NCBI GenBank assembly: GCA_021787985.1
Contig: JAJYLG010000015.1
Location: 1 to 48,342 of the forward strand
DNA length: 48,342 nt
Source: Chloroflexota bacterium
Lineage (GTDB): Bacteria > Chloroflexota > Dehalococcoidia > DSGV01
Direction of reading: 5' to 3'
The notes beneath the pieces are model-generated. The model worked only from the letters and a program-made list of their open reading frames with translations, was not told the DNA's origin and searched no databases. A program made the position numbers and the translations under genes. Of the stretch, positions 26,273 through 34,436 are shown one piece after another. Each line of letters starts with the position of its first letter. Position 1 is the first letter of the stretch.

Positions 26273-27985
26273 ATGACTACCGAAACACGACGCGAGGCGA
26301 GGCGGCCGCACATCATCACCCGGGTGACGCGCAGACGACTGCTCGTGACCGGAGGGCAGGCGGCCGCCGGCTTCGGGGCGGCGAGCCTACTGGCCGCCTG
26401 TGGCAGCAAGAAGTCGAGTCCTGGCCAGACCAGCACGCCCACGGCGACAGCCGCGGGTACTCCCAAGCGTGGCGGCTCGGTGACCGTCCGAATTCAGTCT
26501 GACCCGCCGAACTTTAGCGTGTTCACGGCCTCGTTCTTGACCGCGGGATTCGCGGATCTGGCGTATAACAAGCTGCTGGCCCAGAAGGTGGGGCCGGACG
26601 TGACCCCAGACCAGGTGGTGCTCGAGCCCGACCTGGCCGCCGCGATGCCGGAGCAGCCGGACAGCACGACCTACATCTTCAAGCTGCGACCGGGCGTCAA
26701 GTGGCAGAACGTTCCGCCCGCCAACGGCGCGGCGCTCACCGCCCAGGACGTGGTCGACGCGGTCAATGCCTACCGGACGAACACGGCCTCGGCGTTTCGC
26801 TCGGACTACGGCGCGATCGACAGCGTCGCCGCCACGGACGCCCAGACGATCAAGATCGTGACCAAGGAGCCCTACGCCCCGCTGCTCGCGATCTCGGCAG
26901 GGCAGTACGGTCTCCGTGTGTTCCCGGTCAAGCTGCTCGAGAACGACGCCATCAAGAAGCAGGCCGTCGGGACCGGGCCATTCATCCTCGACAGCTACCA
27001 GCAGGGCAGCCGCGCGTCATACAAGCGTAACCCGGACTACTTCCGCAGCGACCGCCCGTACCTGGACGCCGTGACGCTGGCCATCATCCCCCAGGAGGCG
27101 TCGGCGATTTCCGCCTTCGAGACCGGCCAGGCGGACATCATCGGCTCGATCCCCTGCGTGAGCGCGGATGAGGTCAAGCGCGCCAAGTCGGACGCGAAGT
27201 ACGGCGCAACCTACGACGTCTTCCCCGGCGGCTACATCGCTCTCAACACCACCAAGGCACCGTTCAGCGACGCACGGGTGCGCCGGGCGGTGTCGATGGC
27301 GTTCAACCGCAAGGCGGAAAGCGACGCGCTCGAGTGCGGCCAGGGCAAACCGGACCAGCTCATCCCTACCGGCGCCTGGAAGCTAGCTTTGCGCCCCGAC
27401 CAGATGGGCGACGCGAGCAAGTACTGGGCGTACAACCCGGACGAGGCGAAGAAGCTGCTGGCGGAAGCGGGTTTCGCGAACGGGTTCGAGGTGTCGGCCG
27501 TCTACACGCCGCAATATGGGCAGGCATATCAGGACTCGCTGGCCCGCGCCGCGAGCGACTTCAAGGCGGTCGGCATCACCGTCAAGCCGACGGCCGTGCA
27601 ATACAACCAGTGGATCAGCAGTCTCTACCGTCCGCCTTTCAAGTTCGATGGCATGCTCTGGGGCCCCTCTCGCTACTACTCGGACCCGGATCCGTACGTG
27701 TGGTACTGGCTGCACCCGGACCCGAAGCAGGGCATCAGCAACCAGAGCCGTGTCAACGATCCGCAGCTCGTGCCGTTGCTCACGAAGCAGCGGCAGACGC
27801 TCGACTCCCAGCAGCGCAACGCCGTGCTCGAACAGATCGAGAAGATCGTGGCGGACCAGCAATACTATGTCGGCCGCACGACGGGCGTCGCCTACACGTT
27901 CTGGCAGCCCTGGATCCAGGGCTACGGCCTGTATCTCGGCTACGATTTCCCACAACTGGAGCGGATCTGGGATGCCAGACGGTAG
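26273..27985 (+). CDS. ABC transporter substrate-binding lipoprotein (SBP_bac_5)
   Basis: This 570-residue family 5 solute-binding protein starts at ATG 26273, behind AAGGGGGAGA. The N-terminus has an RRR pair (residues 20-22), a hydrophobic stretch and a lipobox LLAAC with Cys43, so it may be a Tat-exported lipoprotein anchored outside the membrane. RGGSVTVRIQSDPPNFSVF, YIFKLRPGVKWQN and GTGPFILDSYQQGSRASYKRNPDYF are family-typical. It lies after dppBC. Its last 14 bases overlap the following CoA-transferase gene, an unusually tight link between uptake and metabolism. No ATPase gene accompanies the importer. Confidence 0.92.
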   Translation: MTTETRREARRPHIITRVTRRRLLVTGGQAAAGFGAASLLAACGSKKSSPGQTSTPTATAAGTPKRGGSVTVRIQSDPPNFSVFTASFLTAGFADLAYNKLLAQKVGPDVTPDQVVLEPDLAAAMPEQPDSTTYIFKLRPGVKWQNVPPANGAALTAQDVVDAVNAYRTNTASAFRSDYGAIDSVAATDAQTIKIVTKEPYAPLLAISAGQYGLRVFPVKLLENDAIKKQAVGTGPFILDSYQQGSRASYKRNPDYFRSDRPYLDAVTLAIIPQEASAISAFETGQADIIGSIPCVSADEVKRAKSDAKYGATYDVFPGGYIALNTTKAPFSDARVRRAVSMAFNRKAESDALECGQGKPDQLIPTGAWKLALRPDQMGDASKYWAYNPDEAKKLLAEAGFANGFEVSAVYTPQYGQAYQDSLARAASDFKAVGITVKPTAVQYNQWISSLYRPPFKFDGMLWGPSRYYSDPDPYVWYWLHPDPKQGISNQSRVNDPQLVPLLTKQRQTLDSQQRNAVLEQIEKIVADQQYYVGRTTGVAYTFWQPWIQGYGLYLGYDFPQLERIWDARR

Positions 27986-29183
27986 CGCGTTGCAGGGCGT
28001 CCGAGTCGTCGAGCTGGTCGAGGGGCTGGCGGGAGCGTATTGCGGGAAGCTGCTCGCCGGCCTGGGCGCCGACGTGCTGAAGGTCGAGCCACCGAGCGGC
28101 GACTCGCTCAGGCGCGCCGGCCCGTTTCCCGAGGACCACCCGAACCCGGAGGCGAGTGGGCTCTTCCTCCACCTCAACCCGGCCAAGCGTAGCGTGACGC
28201 TGGCCATCGAGACGGAGACGGGGCGCCGGCTCCTGGGCCGCCTGCTCGACACCGCGGACGTCCTGGTTCACGACCTCGCGCCGGGTCGTGCCCGGGCGAT
28301 CGGCCTGGACGACGCAAGCCTGCGCAACGAACGGCCCTCATTGGTCGCCGCCGCGGTCACCTTCTTCGGCTCGACGGGACCCTACGCGGACTTCGCGGGA
28401 ACGGAGATCGTCGCCCAAGCGCTCAGCGGCTACATGTCGCTGACCGGTGACCCGGACCGCGAGCCGCTCAAGCCGTACGGCTACTTGGCCGAGTACCAGG
28501 CCGGGCTGCATGCCGCCGTCGCCGTCATGGCCGCGGTGCTCGCTCGTGACGCGACCGATGAGGGCGACCTGGCCGACGTCTCCGTGACCGAGGCGGCGTG
28601 CTTTGCGCTCGGCGGCCCGCCCCAGCTCGCATGGTGGTTCGACCGCACGCTCAAGCGCAACGGCACGCGGCTCATCGGCGTGGGCGGGCGCCATCCGTAC
28701 CCTTCCACGCTGCGTCCCTGCGCCGACGGCTGGGTGCACGCCCACTCGAACAACCGCAACCCGGAGCTGCTGGCCGCGCTCGTCGGCGACCAATGGCTGG
28801 CAAGCCCCGAGGTGCTCGATGCGATGACCGACCGCGCCGACGAGATCGACGCCGTGGTCGATCGCTGGCTCGCGGACAAGACGAAGTGGCAGGCGGTCGC
28901 CGCGGCTCAGGAGATGCGGCTGCCGTTCACGGAGGTGCTGACGCCGGCCGAGCTGCTGGAGGACCGGGAGGGCCACCTCCGTTCGCGCGGGGAGCTGGTC
29001 GAGGTCGAGCACCCCGTCGCCGGAACGGTCACGCAGCTCGGACCGCCCGTTCACCTGGGGGCCGGGGCGTGGGTCTCGGACCGTGCGCCGCTGCTCGGCG
29101 AGCACACCGCCGACGTGCTCTGCGGGACGCTCGGACTCACGCACGATGACCTGCTGCGGCTGCGTCAGGCCGGCGTGGTGTGA
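27972..29183 (+). CDS. CaiB/BaiF CoA-transferase with Glu at the catalytic position
   Basis: This 403-residue family III CoA-transferase starts at ATG 27972, inside the end of the solute-binding-protein gene. It has GVRVVELVEGLAGAYCGKLLAGLGAD, NPAKRSVTLAI and FFGSTGPYADF. At the catalytic Asp position it reads YLAEYQAGLHAA, with Glu174. The change may reduce or alter activity. It is followed at once by a paralogue with a normal Asp, the same arrangement as the pair at 13249-15764. Confidence 0.85.
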   Translation: MPDGSALQGVRVVELVEGLAGAYCGKLLAGLGADVLKVEPPSGDSLRRAGPFPEDHPNPEASGLFLHLNPAKRSVTLAIETETGRRLLGRLLDTADVLVHDLAPGRARAIGLDDASLRNERPSLVAAAVTFFGSTGPYADFAGTEIVAQALSGYMSLTGDPDREPLKPYGYLAEYQAGLHAAVAVMAAVLARDATDEGDLADVSVTEAACFALGGPPQLAWWFDRTLKRNGTRLIGVGGRHPYPSTLRPCADGWVHAHSNNRNPELLAALVGDQWLASPEVLDAMTDRADEIDAVVDRWLADKTKWQAVAAAQEMRLPFTEVLTPAELLEDREGHLRSRGELVEVEHPVAGTVTQLGPPVHLGAGAWVSDRAPLLGEHTADVLCGTLGLTHDDLLRLRQAGVV

Positions 29184-29197
29184 GAGGGGACGGGGCG

Positions 29198-30460
29198 ATG
29201 CGCAAACCGCTCGAGGGGGTCCGAGTCGTGGACCTGACGCATGTCGTGGCGGGGCCGGTGGCCAGCTTCACGCTCGGTGACCTCGGGGCCGAGGTCATCA
29301 AGGTGGAGCCACCCTACCGCGCCGCGCCCGCCGTGGCCACGCCGCCGGTCGCGGGCGCGCCCGACCGGCCGCATAACCGTGTGCCGCTCTTCAACGAGCT
29401 GAACCGCAGCAAGCTCGGCATCGCCCTCGACCTGAGCAGCGGGCCAGGTCGCGACCTCTTGCTCCGGCTGGTCGCCGTCAGTGACGTCGTGATGGAGAAC
29501 TTCTCGTCGCGAGTCCTCGGCAACCTACGGCTGGAGTACGAGGACCTGCGCGCCGCTCGGCCGGACATCATCCTCGTCTCCATGCCGGCTTTCGGCCGCT
29601 CGGGGCCATACCGCGACCGCACCGCGCACGGCCCGGGGATCGACGCGATGAGCGGCCTATCGCACCTCACCGGCTACGGCGACGGGCGCCCCGGTAAGCC
29701 GGGCAACTTCTTCTGCGACTACAACGCCGGCCTGCTCGCCGCGCTGGCCACCATGGCGGCCGTGCGCCACCGCCGCCGCACGGGCGAGGGCCAGCATGTC
29801 GAGTGCGCCATGCTCGAGGGCGAGCTGCAGATCCTCGGCGACGCACTGATGGACGTGACGATGAACGGGCGTGTTCGCCAGCCGCTCGGCAACCGCCATC
29901 CGTGGATGGCGCCGCACGGCGTCTACCCCTGCGCCGGGGAGGACCGCTGGGTGGCGCTCGCCTGTCGCTCGGACGCCGAGTTCGCCGCGCTCTGTGACGT
30001 GATCGAGCGACCCGAGCTGGCACACGACCCGCGCTACGCCGCGCTGCCGGCGCGCTACCGCAACCAGGATGCGCTGGACGCGCTGATTGGCGCCTGGACA
30101 CGCCACCGCGACGAGTACGAGGCGATGGACGCGCTGCAGCGGGCGGGCGTTGCGGCCGGCGCAGTGCTCGACGTCGGCCAGTTGCACGCGGACCCGCAGC
30201 ACGTGGCGCGCCGCTTTTTCGTGCCGGTCGCGCATCCAGAGACTGGGCCGGCGCCGCTGCCACGCGTGGCGTTTCGCTTCGCCCGGATGTCGGCCGAGCC
30301 GGAACGGCCTGCGCCATGCTTCGCCCAGCACACCGACTACGTCCTGCGCGAGCTGCTGGGAATGGCGGATGCGGAGGTGCGCGAGCTGGAACAGTCGGGC
30401 GCCGTCGCGCGCGACCCGCGCGGTAGCCAGGAGGAAGGAAGGGAGGTGGCCCGCAAGTGA
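29198..30460 (+). CDS. CaiB/BaiF CoA-transferase with catalytic Asp
   Basis: This 420-residue family III CoA-transferase has GVRVVDLTHVVAGPVASFTLGDLGAEVIKVE, NRSKLGIALDL, FGRSGPYRD and FFCDYNAGLL with Asp174 at the catalytic site. ATG 29198 follows GAGGGGACG; GTG 29180, which overlaps the previous stop, is a possible alternative. It probably forms the active half of a heteromer with the preceding gene product. Its stop overlaps the thiolase-like gene start. Confidence 0.87.
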   Translation: MRKPLEGVRVVDLTHVVAGPVASFTLGDLGAEVIKVEPPYRAAPAVATPPVAGAPDRPHNRVPLFNELNRSKLGIALDLSSGPGRDLLLRLVAVSDVVMENFSSRVLGNLRLEYEDLRAARPDIILVSMPAFGRSGPYRDRTAHGPGIDAMSGLSHLTGYGDGRPGKPGNFFCDYNAGLLAALATMAAVRHRRRTGEGQHVECAMLEGELQILGDALMDVTMNGRVRQPLGNRHPWMAPHGVYPCAGEDRWVALACRSDAEFAALCDVIERPELAHDPRYAALPARYRNQDALDALIGAWTRHRDEYEAMDALQRAGVAAGAVLDVGQLHADPQHVARRFFVPVAHPETGPAPLPRVAFRFARMSAEPERPAPCFAQHTDYVLRELLGMADAEVRELEQSGAVARDPRGSQEEGREVARK

Positions 30461-31596
30461 ACCCACGAGGGCGCTACGCCGTCGTCGGGGTCGGCAACAC
30501 GGCCTACGGGAAGCTGGCCGGCCGGTCGGCGATGTCGCTGTCGGTCGAGGCCGTCCGCAACGCGCTGGCCGACGCCGGCCTGCGACCGGCCGACGTGGAC
30601 GCAGTGCTGACCAAGGCGCCGACATCGAACTTCACCATGTTATGGAGCGCGCAGGTCGCCCAGGCGGTCGGCATTGTCCCGCAGGTGACCGCGACGCTTG
30701 ACCAGGCCGGCGCGTCCAACATCGGGCTGGTCGGCTACGCGATGTGGTGCATCGAGACCGGGCAGTGCCACACGGCGGTGATCGTCTATGGCGACAACCC
30801 GGCCACCGGCTCGCGCGCCACCTACGCGCGACCGCGCGGCGAGGGGGCGGCGTACGGGATGTTCGGCGTGCCGCCGTGGTACGCGCTGATCGCGCAGCGG
30901 CACATGCACGAGTACGGCACCACGAGCGAGCAGCTCGGCGCCGTGGCCGTGGCCTGTCGCAAGCACGCGGCGATGAACCCCGGCGCGCAGTTCCAGTCAC
31001 CGATCACGCTCGAGGACCACCACGCATCGCGCTTCGTCGCGGAACCGCTCCGGCTGCTGGACTGCTGCCCCATCTCCGACGGCGCCGCGGCCATCGTCGT
31101 GACATCGGCCGAGCGGGCATCGGGCATGCGCAAGCCGCCGGTGTACGTGCTTGGCATCGGCCAGGGTCATCCCGCCTGGGACGTCCCGTACCGCTCGACG
31201 CTGACCACCAGCGGCGCAGCGACCTCGGGTCCGATGGCATTCCGGATGGCGGGCATCACTCCCGCCGATGTCGACGTGGCGCAGCTCTACGACTGCTTCA
31301 CCATCGTCCCTATCGTCACGCTCGAGGACTACGGCTTCTGCGCCAAGGGCGAGGGCGGCGCGTTCGTCGAGCAGGGGCGAATCGCGCTCGGTGGAGCGCT
31401 GCCGCTGAACACGTCCGGCGGTCTGTTGGGCGAGACGGGAATGCCCGGCATGCAGCTCATCGTCGAAGGGGTGCGCCAGATGCGGGGAGAGTGCGGCGGG
31501 CGCCAGGTCCCGGACGCGCGCATCTGTGTGGTGAGCGGTCAGGGCGGCGTGATGACGACCCACGCGACGCTGGTGCTCGGAAAGGAGGTGCCGTGA
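30457..31596 (+). CDS. Thiolase-like protein (SCP-x/Ltp type), no nucleophilic Cys
   Basis: This 379-residue thiolase-fold protein starts with GTG 30457, overlapping the previous stop. It has YAVVGVGNTAYGKLAGR at the N-terminus. The nucleophile loop reads TATLDQAGASNIGL, so Cys is missing, as in the left-arm paralogue. QLYDCFTIVPIVTLEDYG, LPLNTSGGLLGE and VVSGQGGVMTTH are the other active-site loops; unlike the left-arm copy it has no Tyr in the last loop. Together with the next DUF35 gene it may form a second aldolase- or thiolase-like complex with a different substrate. Confidence 0.87.
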   Translation: MNPRGRYAVVGVGNTAYGKLAGRSAMSLSVEAVRNALADAGLRPADVDAVLTKAPTSNFTMLWSAQVAQAVGIVPQVTATLDQAGASNIGLVGYAMWCIETGQCHTAVIVYGDNPATGSRATYARPRGEGAAYGMFGVPPWYALIAQRHMHEYGTTSEQLGAVAVACRKHAAMNPGAQFQSPITLEDHHASRFVAEPLRLLDCCPISDGAAAIVVTSAERASGMRKPPVYVLGIGQGHPAWDVPYRSTLTTSGAATSGPMAFRMAGITPADVDVAQLYDCFTIVPIVTLEDYGFCAKGEGGAFVEQGRIALGGALPLNTSGGLLGETGMPGMQLIVEGVRQMRGECGGRQVPDARICVVSGQGGVMTTHATLVLGKEVP

Positions 31597-32021
31597 TGGC
31601 AACGGACGTGACCGAGCGGCCAGCCCCGGATGTGGACGAAGAGAACGCCGGCTACTGGGATTCGCTCCGCCGGCACGAGCTGGCGCTGCAGCGTTGCGCC
31701 GACTGCGGCCGCTTCTGGTCACCGGCGGGCAGCTTCTGCCGGTGGTGCTTGTCTGACCGCTGGAGCTGGGAGCGCGTCTCCGGCCGCGGCACGCTCTACG
31801 CCTTCACCGTCGTGCACCAGGTCTACCATCCGGCCTTCCGCGAGGCGGCACCCTACCCGGCGGCGGTCGTGGAGCTCGAGGAAGGACCGCGGTTGCTGGC
31901 GACGGTCGACTGCGCACCCCGTGAGCTGCGCGTGGGCATGGCGCTCGAGGTCGGCTACCGCGACCTGCCCGAAGGCTTCACCTTGCTGGCGTTTCGGCCT
32001 GTCACTGGAGGCACGCGATGA
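31596..32021 (+). CDS. DUF35 zinc-ribbon/OB-fold protein
   Basis: This 141-residue protein has a zinc ribbon (CADCGRF, then FCRWC) and an OB fold (GRGTLYAFTVVHQVYHPAF, APYPAAVVEL). It should bind the acyl-CoA substrate of the thiolase-like partner. ATG 31596 shares one base with the partner's stop and is preceded by GGAGG. Its own stop overlaps the ATG of the small GIY-YIG-like gene. Confidence 0.9.
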   Translation: MATDVTERPAPDVDEENAGYWDSLRRHELALQRCADCGRFWSPAGSFCRWCLSDRWSWERVSGRGTLYAFTVVHQVYHPAFREAAPYPAAVVELEEGPRLLATVDCAPRELRVGMALEVGYRDLPEGFTLLAFRPVTGGTR

Positions 32022-32410
32022 GCGGCATCACCAAACCGTGGACAGCGTTCGACCCGGGTGGCGCGAAGCGCATCCCGGGGACGGTCGGCGTCTACGAGAT
32101 CGGAGACGAGGCCGGGAAAACGCTCTACATCGGCTGCGCGGGCGGTCGCGAGCCGTTCGGGCTGCGCGGCAAGATCACCGGCCACTTTACCGGCCCGCAA
32201 GCCGCGGATGGTTCGCCCGCACGGCCGCGCGCCTATCGGTACGAGGTCAACCTGCAGTACCTGACGCGCTGGATCGAGCTGCTCACCCAGCACCTGGAAG
32301 CGCAAGGCGGTCTGCCCCAGTGGAACGAGCGGGCGCGCTCGGAGCTGCCGCGGCTGGGTCGCTTCCATCGAGCGGCCGGTGTGCCGGCGCCCTCGGGAGG
32401 GAGCCCGTGA
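32018..32410 (+). CDS. Small GIY-YIG-like protein of unknown function
   Basis: This 130-residue protein has PGTVGVYEIGDEAGKTLYIG (residues 20-39), which reads as a GIY-YIG core with GVY at residues 24-26 and YIG at 37-39. Arg50 (LRGK) sits where the family has its catalytic arginine. Glu87 or Glu104 and Asn103 are candidates for the metal site. The length fits a stand-alone minimal domain. It is bound into the operon by a four-base overlap with the DUF35 gene. A nuclease inside an acyl-CoA operon makes little sense, so it may be a repurposed fold that serves the enzyme complex. I do not know a named family for it. Confidence 0.65.
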   Translation: MSGITKPWTAFDPGGAKRIPGTVGVYEIGDEAGKTLYIGCAGGREPFGLRGKITGHFTGPQAADGSPARPRAYRYEVNLQYLTRWIELLTQHLEAQGGLPQWNERARSELPRLGRFHRAAGVPAPSGGSP

Positions 32411-32477
32411 CCCGCCGGGTTCCATCGGCCGCTCCAGCGCCCCCCATGACAATCGAGAGCACGCCGCGGAGGCACGC

Positions 32478-33632
32478 ATGGACTTCCTAATGACCGATCA
32501 GCAGCGGCTGATCATCGAGACGATCCGCCGGTTCGTCCAGGACGAGATTGTTCCGCTCGAAGCACACCTCGATCCAGACGCCTTCGAGCTCCCGGAGGAG
32601 GAGTTCGACCGCCTGGTCGGCATGGTCAAAGAGATGGGGTTCTGGAACCTCAGCGTGCCGACTGAGTTCGGCGGTCCCGGGCTCGACCTGGTGACGCTCA
32701 CCCTCGCCGCCGAGGAGATGAGCCAGCACCGCGCGGGGCTCTACGCGCCTTGCTATCACGTCTTCGGCCACGGTGGGCTGGCCCAGCTCTACGAGGCGAA
32801 CGAAGACCAGAGGCAGCGCTACCTCTTGCCGCTGATCCGCGGGGAGAAGCACGCCTTCTTCGCGCTGACGGAGCCTTCCGGCGGGTCGGATCCTGCGCGT
32901 GCCATCAGGACCACCGCCGTGCGCGACGGCGACCACTGGGTATTGAACGGGACCAAAGTCTTCATCTCGGGCGCCGACCAGGCGGACTTCGGCCTCGTCT
33001 TCGCACGCTCCGACCCCGCACAGGGTCGCGCCGGCATCACCTGCTTCATCGTCGACTCAGACACGCCCGGGTTCCGGGTGCGCCGGATCATCCACGTACT
33101 TCGCAGTACCGAGTACCCGTGCGAGATCGAGTTCGACGAGTGCCGCGTTCCGGAGTGCAACGTGCTCGGCGAGGTGAACAAGGGGTTCACCATCGCGAAC
33201 GATCGCCTGACGCGCAACCGCATCCCGTACGCGGCCGGCTCCATCGGCGTGGCCGTCGCCGCGCAGCGGATGGCGATTCGCTGGGCCAAACAGCGCGAAA
33301 CCTTCGGCGACCTGCTCGCCCACCGCCAGGCGATCCAGTGGATGATTGTCGACAACGAAATCGACCTCCGCACCTCGCGCTGGCTCACGCTCGAAGCGGC
33401 GTCGAAGGCGGACTGCGGCGAGCCGTTCCGTTTCGAGACGGCAATGGCCAAGGTGGTGGCCACGGAAGCGGCGGGCCGCGTGGTCGACCGGGCCATCCAG
33501 GTGCACGGCGGGCTGGGCGTCACCAAGGACCTGCCGCTCGAACGCTGGTACCGCGAGCTGCGCATCCGCCGCATCGGTGAGGGGCCGTCGGAGGTGCAAC
33601 GCATCATCATGGCCCGCGACTTGCTCTACTAG
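32478..33632 (+). CDS. Acyl-CoA dehydrogenase with standard catalytic Glu
   Basis: This 384-residue acyl-CoA dehydrogenase has ALTEPSGGSDPA, RETFGDLLAHRQAIQWM and RIGEGPSEVQRIIMARDLLY, with Glu368 in the normal base position. ATG 32478 is preceded by GGAGG; the longer open frame upstream is not needed. It follows the GIY-YIG-like gene by 67 bases with no obvious promoter and precedes a crotonase, consistent with the first two steps of a beta-oxidation round. Confidence 0.9.
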   Translation: MDFLMTDQQRLIIETIRRFVQDEIVPLEAHLDPDAFELPEEEFDRLVGMVKEMGFWNLSVPTEFGGPGLDLVTLTLAAEEMSQHRAGLYAPCYHVFGHGGLAQLYEANEDQRQRYLLPLIRGEKHAFFALTEPSGGSDPARAIRTTAVRDGDHWVLNGTKVFISGADQADFGLVFARSDPAQGRAGITCFIVDSDTPGFRVRRIIHVLRSTEYPCEIEFDECRVPECNVLGEVNKGFTIANDRLTRNRIPYAAGSIGVAVAAQRMAIRWAKQRETFGDLLAHRQAIQWMIVDNEIDLRTSRWLTLEAASKADCGEPFRFETAMAKVVATEAAGRVVDRAIQVHGGLGVTKDLPLERWYRELRIRRIGEGPSEVQRIIMARDLLY

Positions 33633-33645
33633 AAGGAGGTTCTCC

Positions 33646-34422
33646 ATGGCGCTGCTGTTCGAGGTCCGCGACCATATCGCCTACCTGACCATCAACCGGC
33701 CCGAGGTGATGAACGCCCTCGACCCGGAGACCTACCAGGAGCTCTCCAACGCCTGGATCGAGGTGCGGGACAACCCGGAGATCTGGGTCGCGATCATCAC
33801 CGGCGCCGGCGACCGCGCGTTCACCGCCGGCGCCGACCTGAGGAAGACGATCCCGCGCCAGCCCGAGGTCTGGGAGTTCTGGCTCACCCAGCGGGAGCAG
33901 ATCCTGAACCGCGGGCTCGAGGTGTGGAAACCGGTGATCGCGGCGGTGAACGGCTACTGCCTCGGCGGGGGGATGACGCTGCTGTTCGCCACCGACATCC
34001 GCGTGGCCGCCGAGCACGCGACGTTCGGCTTGTCCGAGGTGAAACGGGCCATCCTGCCGGGAAACGGCGGCACACAGCGGGCCGTGCGCAATCTTCCCTA
34101 TCCCATTGCCATGGAGCTGCTCCTCACCGGCGACGCGCTGACCGCGCAGCAGGCCCACCAGTACGGGCTGGTGAACCGCGTGGTGCCGCTGGTCGAGCTG
34201 ATGCCGGCCGCCGAGGAGTACGCACGCCGCGTCTGCAGCAACGGGCCGCTGGCCGTGCGCGCCATCAAGGAGCTGGCCGTCCGCAGCCAGTACATGCACA
34301 TCGCCGACGGTCTGCGCATGGAGCAGGCGATGCAGCGCATGCTGATGGACCTGACCGAGGACGCCCGCGAGGGCCCGCGCGCCTTCGCCGAGAAGCGTCC
34401 AGCGCGGTACCAGGGAAGATAG
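33646..34422 (+). CDS. Enoyl-CoA hydratase/isomerase family protein (single catalytic Glu)
   Basis: This 258-residue crotonase has GDRAFTAGADLRK and GYCLGGGMTLLFATD, where the first hydratase Glu is replaced by Thr. The second is retained in GLSEVKRAILPGNGGTQR. Such one-Glu crotonases include isomerases and some hydratases, so the exact reaction is open. AAGGAGG lies 6 bases before ATG 33646. It follows the dehydrogenase gene directly. Confidence 0.87.
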   Translation: MALLFEVRDHIAYLTINRPEVMNALDPETYQELSNAWIEVRDNPEIWVAIITGAGDRAFTAGADLRKTIPRQPEVWEFWLTQREQILNRGLEVWKPVIAAVNGYCLGGGMTLLFATDIRVAAEHATFGLSEVKRAILPGNGGTQRAVRNLPYPIAMELLLTGDALTAQQAHQYGLVNRVVPLVELMPAAEEYARRVCSNGPLAVRAIKELAVRSQYMHIADGLRMEQAMQRMLMDLTEDAREGPRAFAEKRPARYQGR

Positions 34423-34436
34423 GAGGGGCCCGGCCA

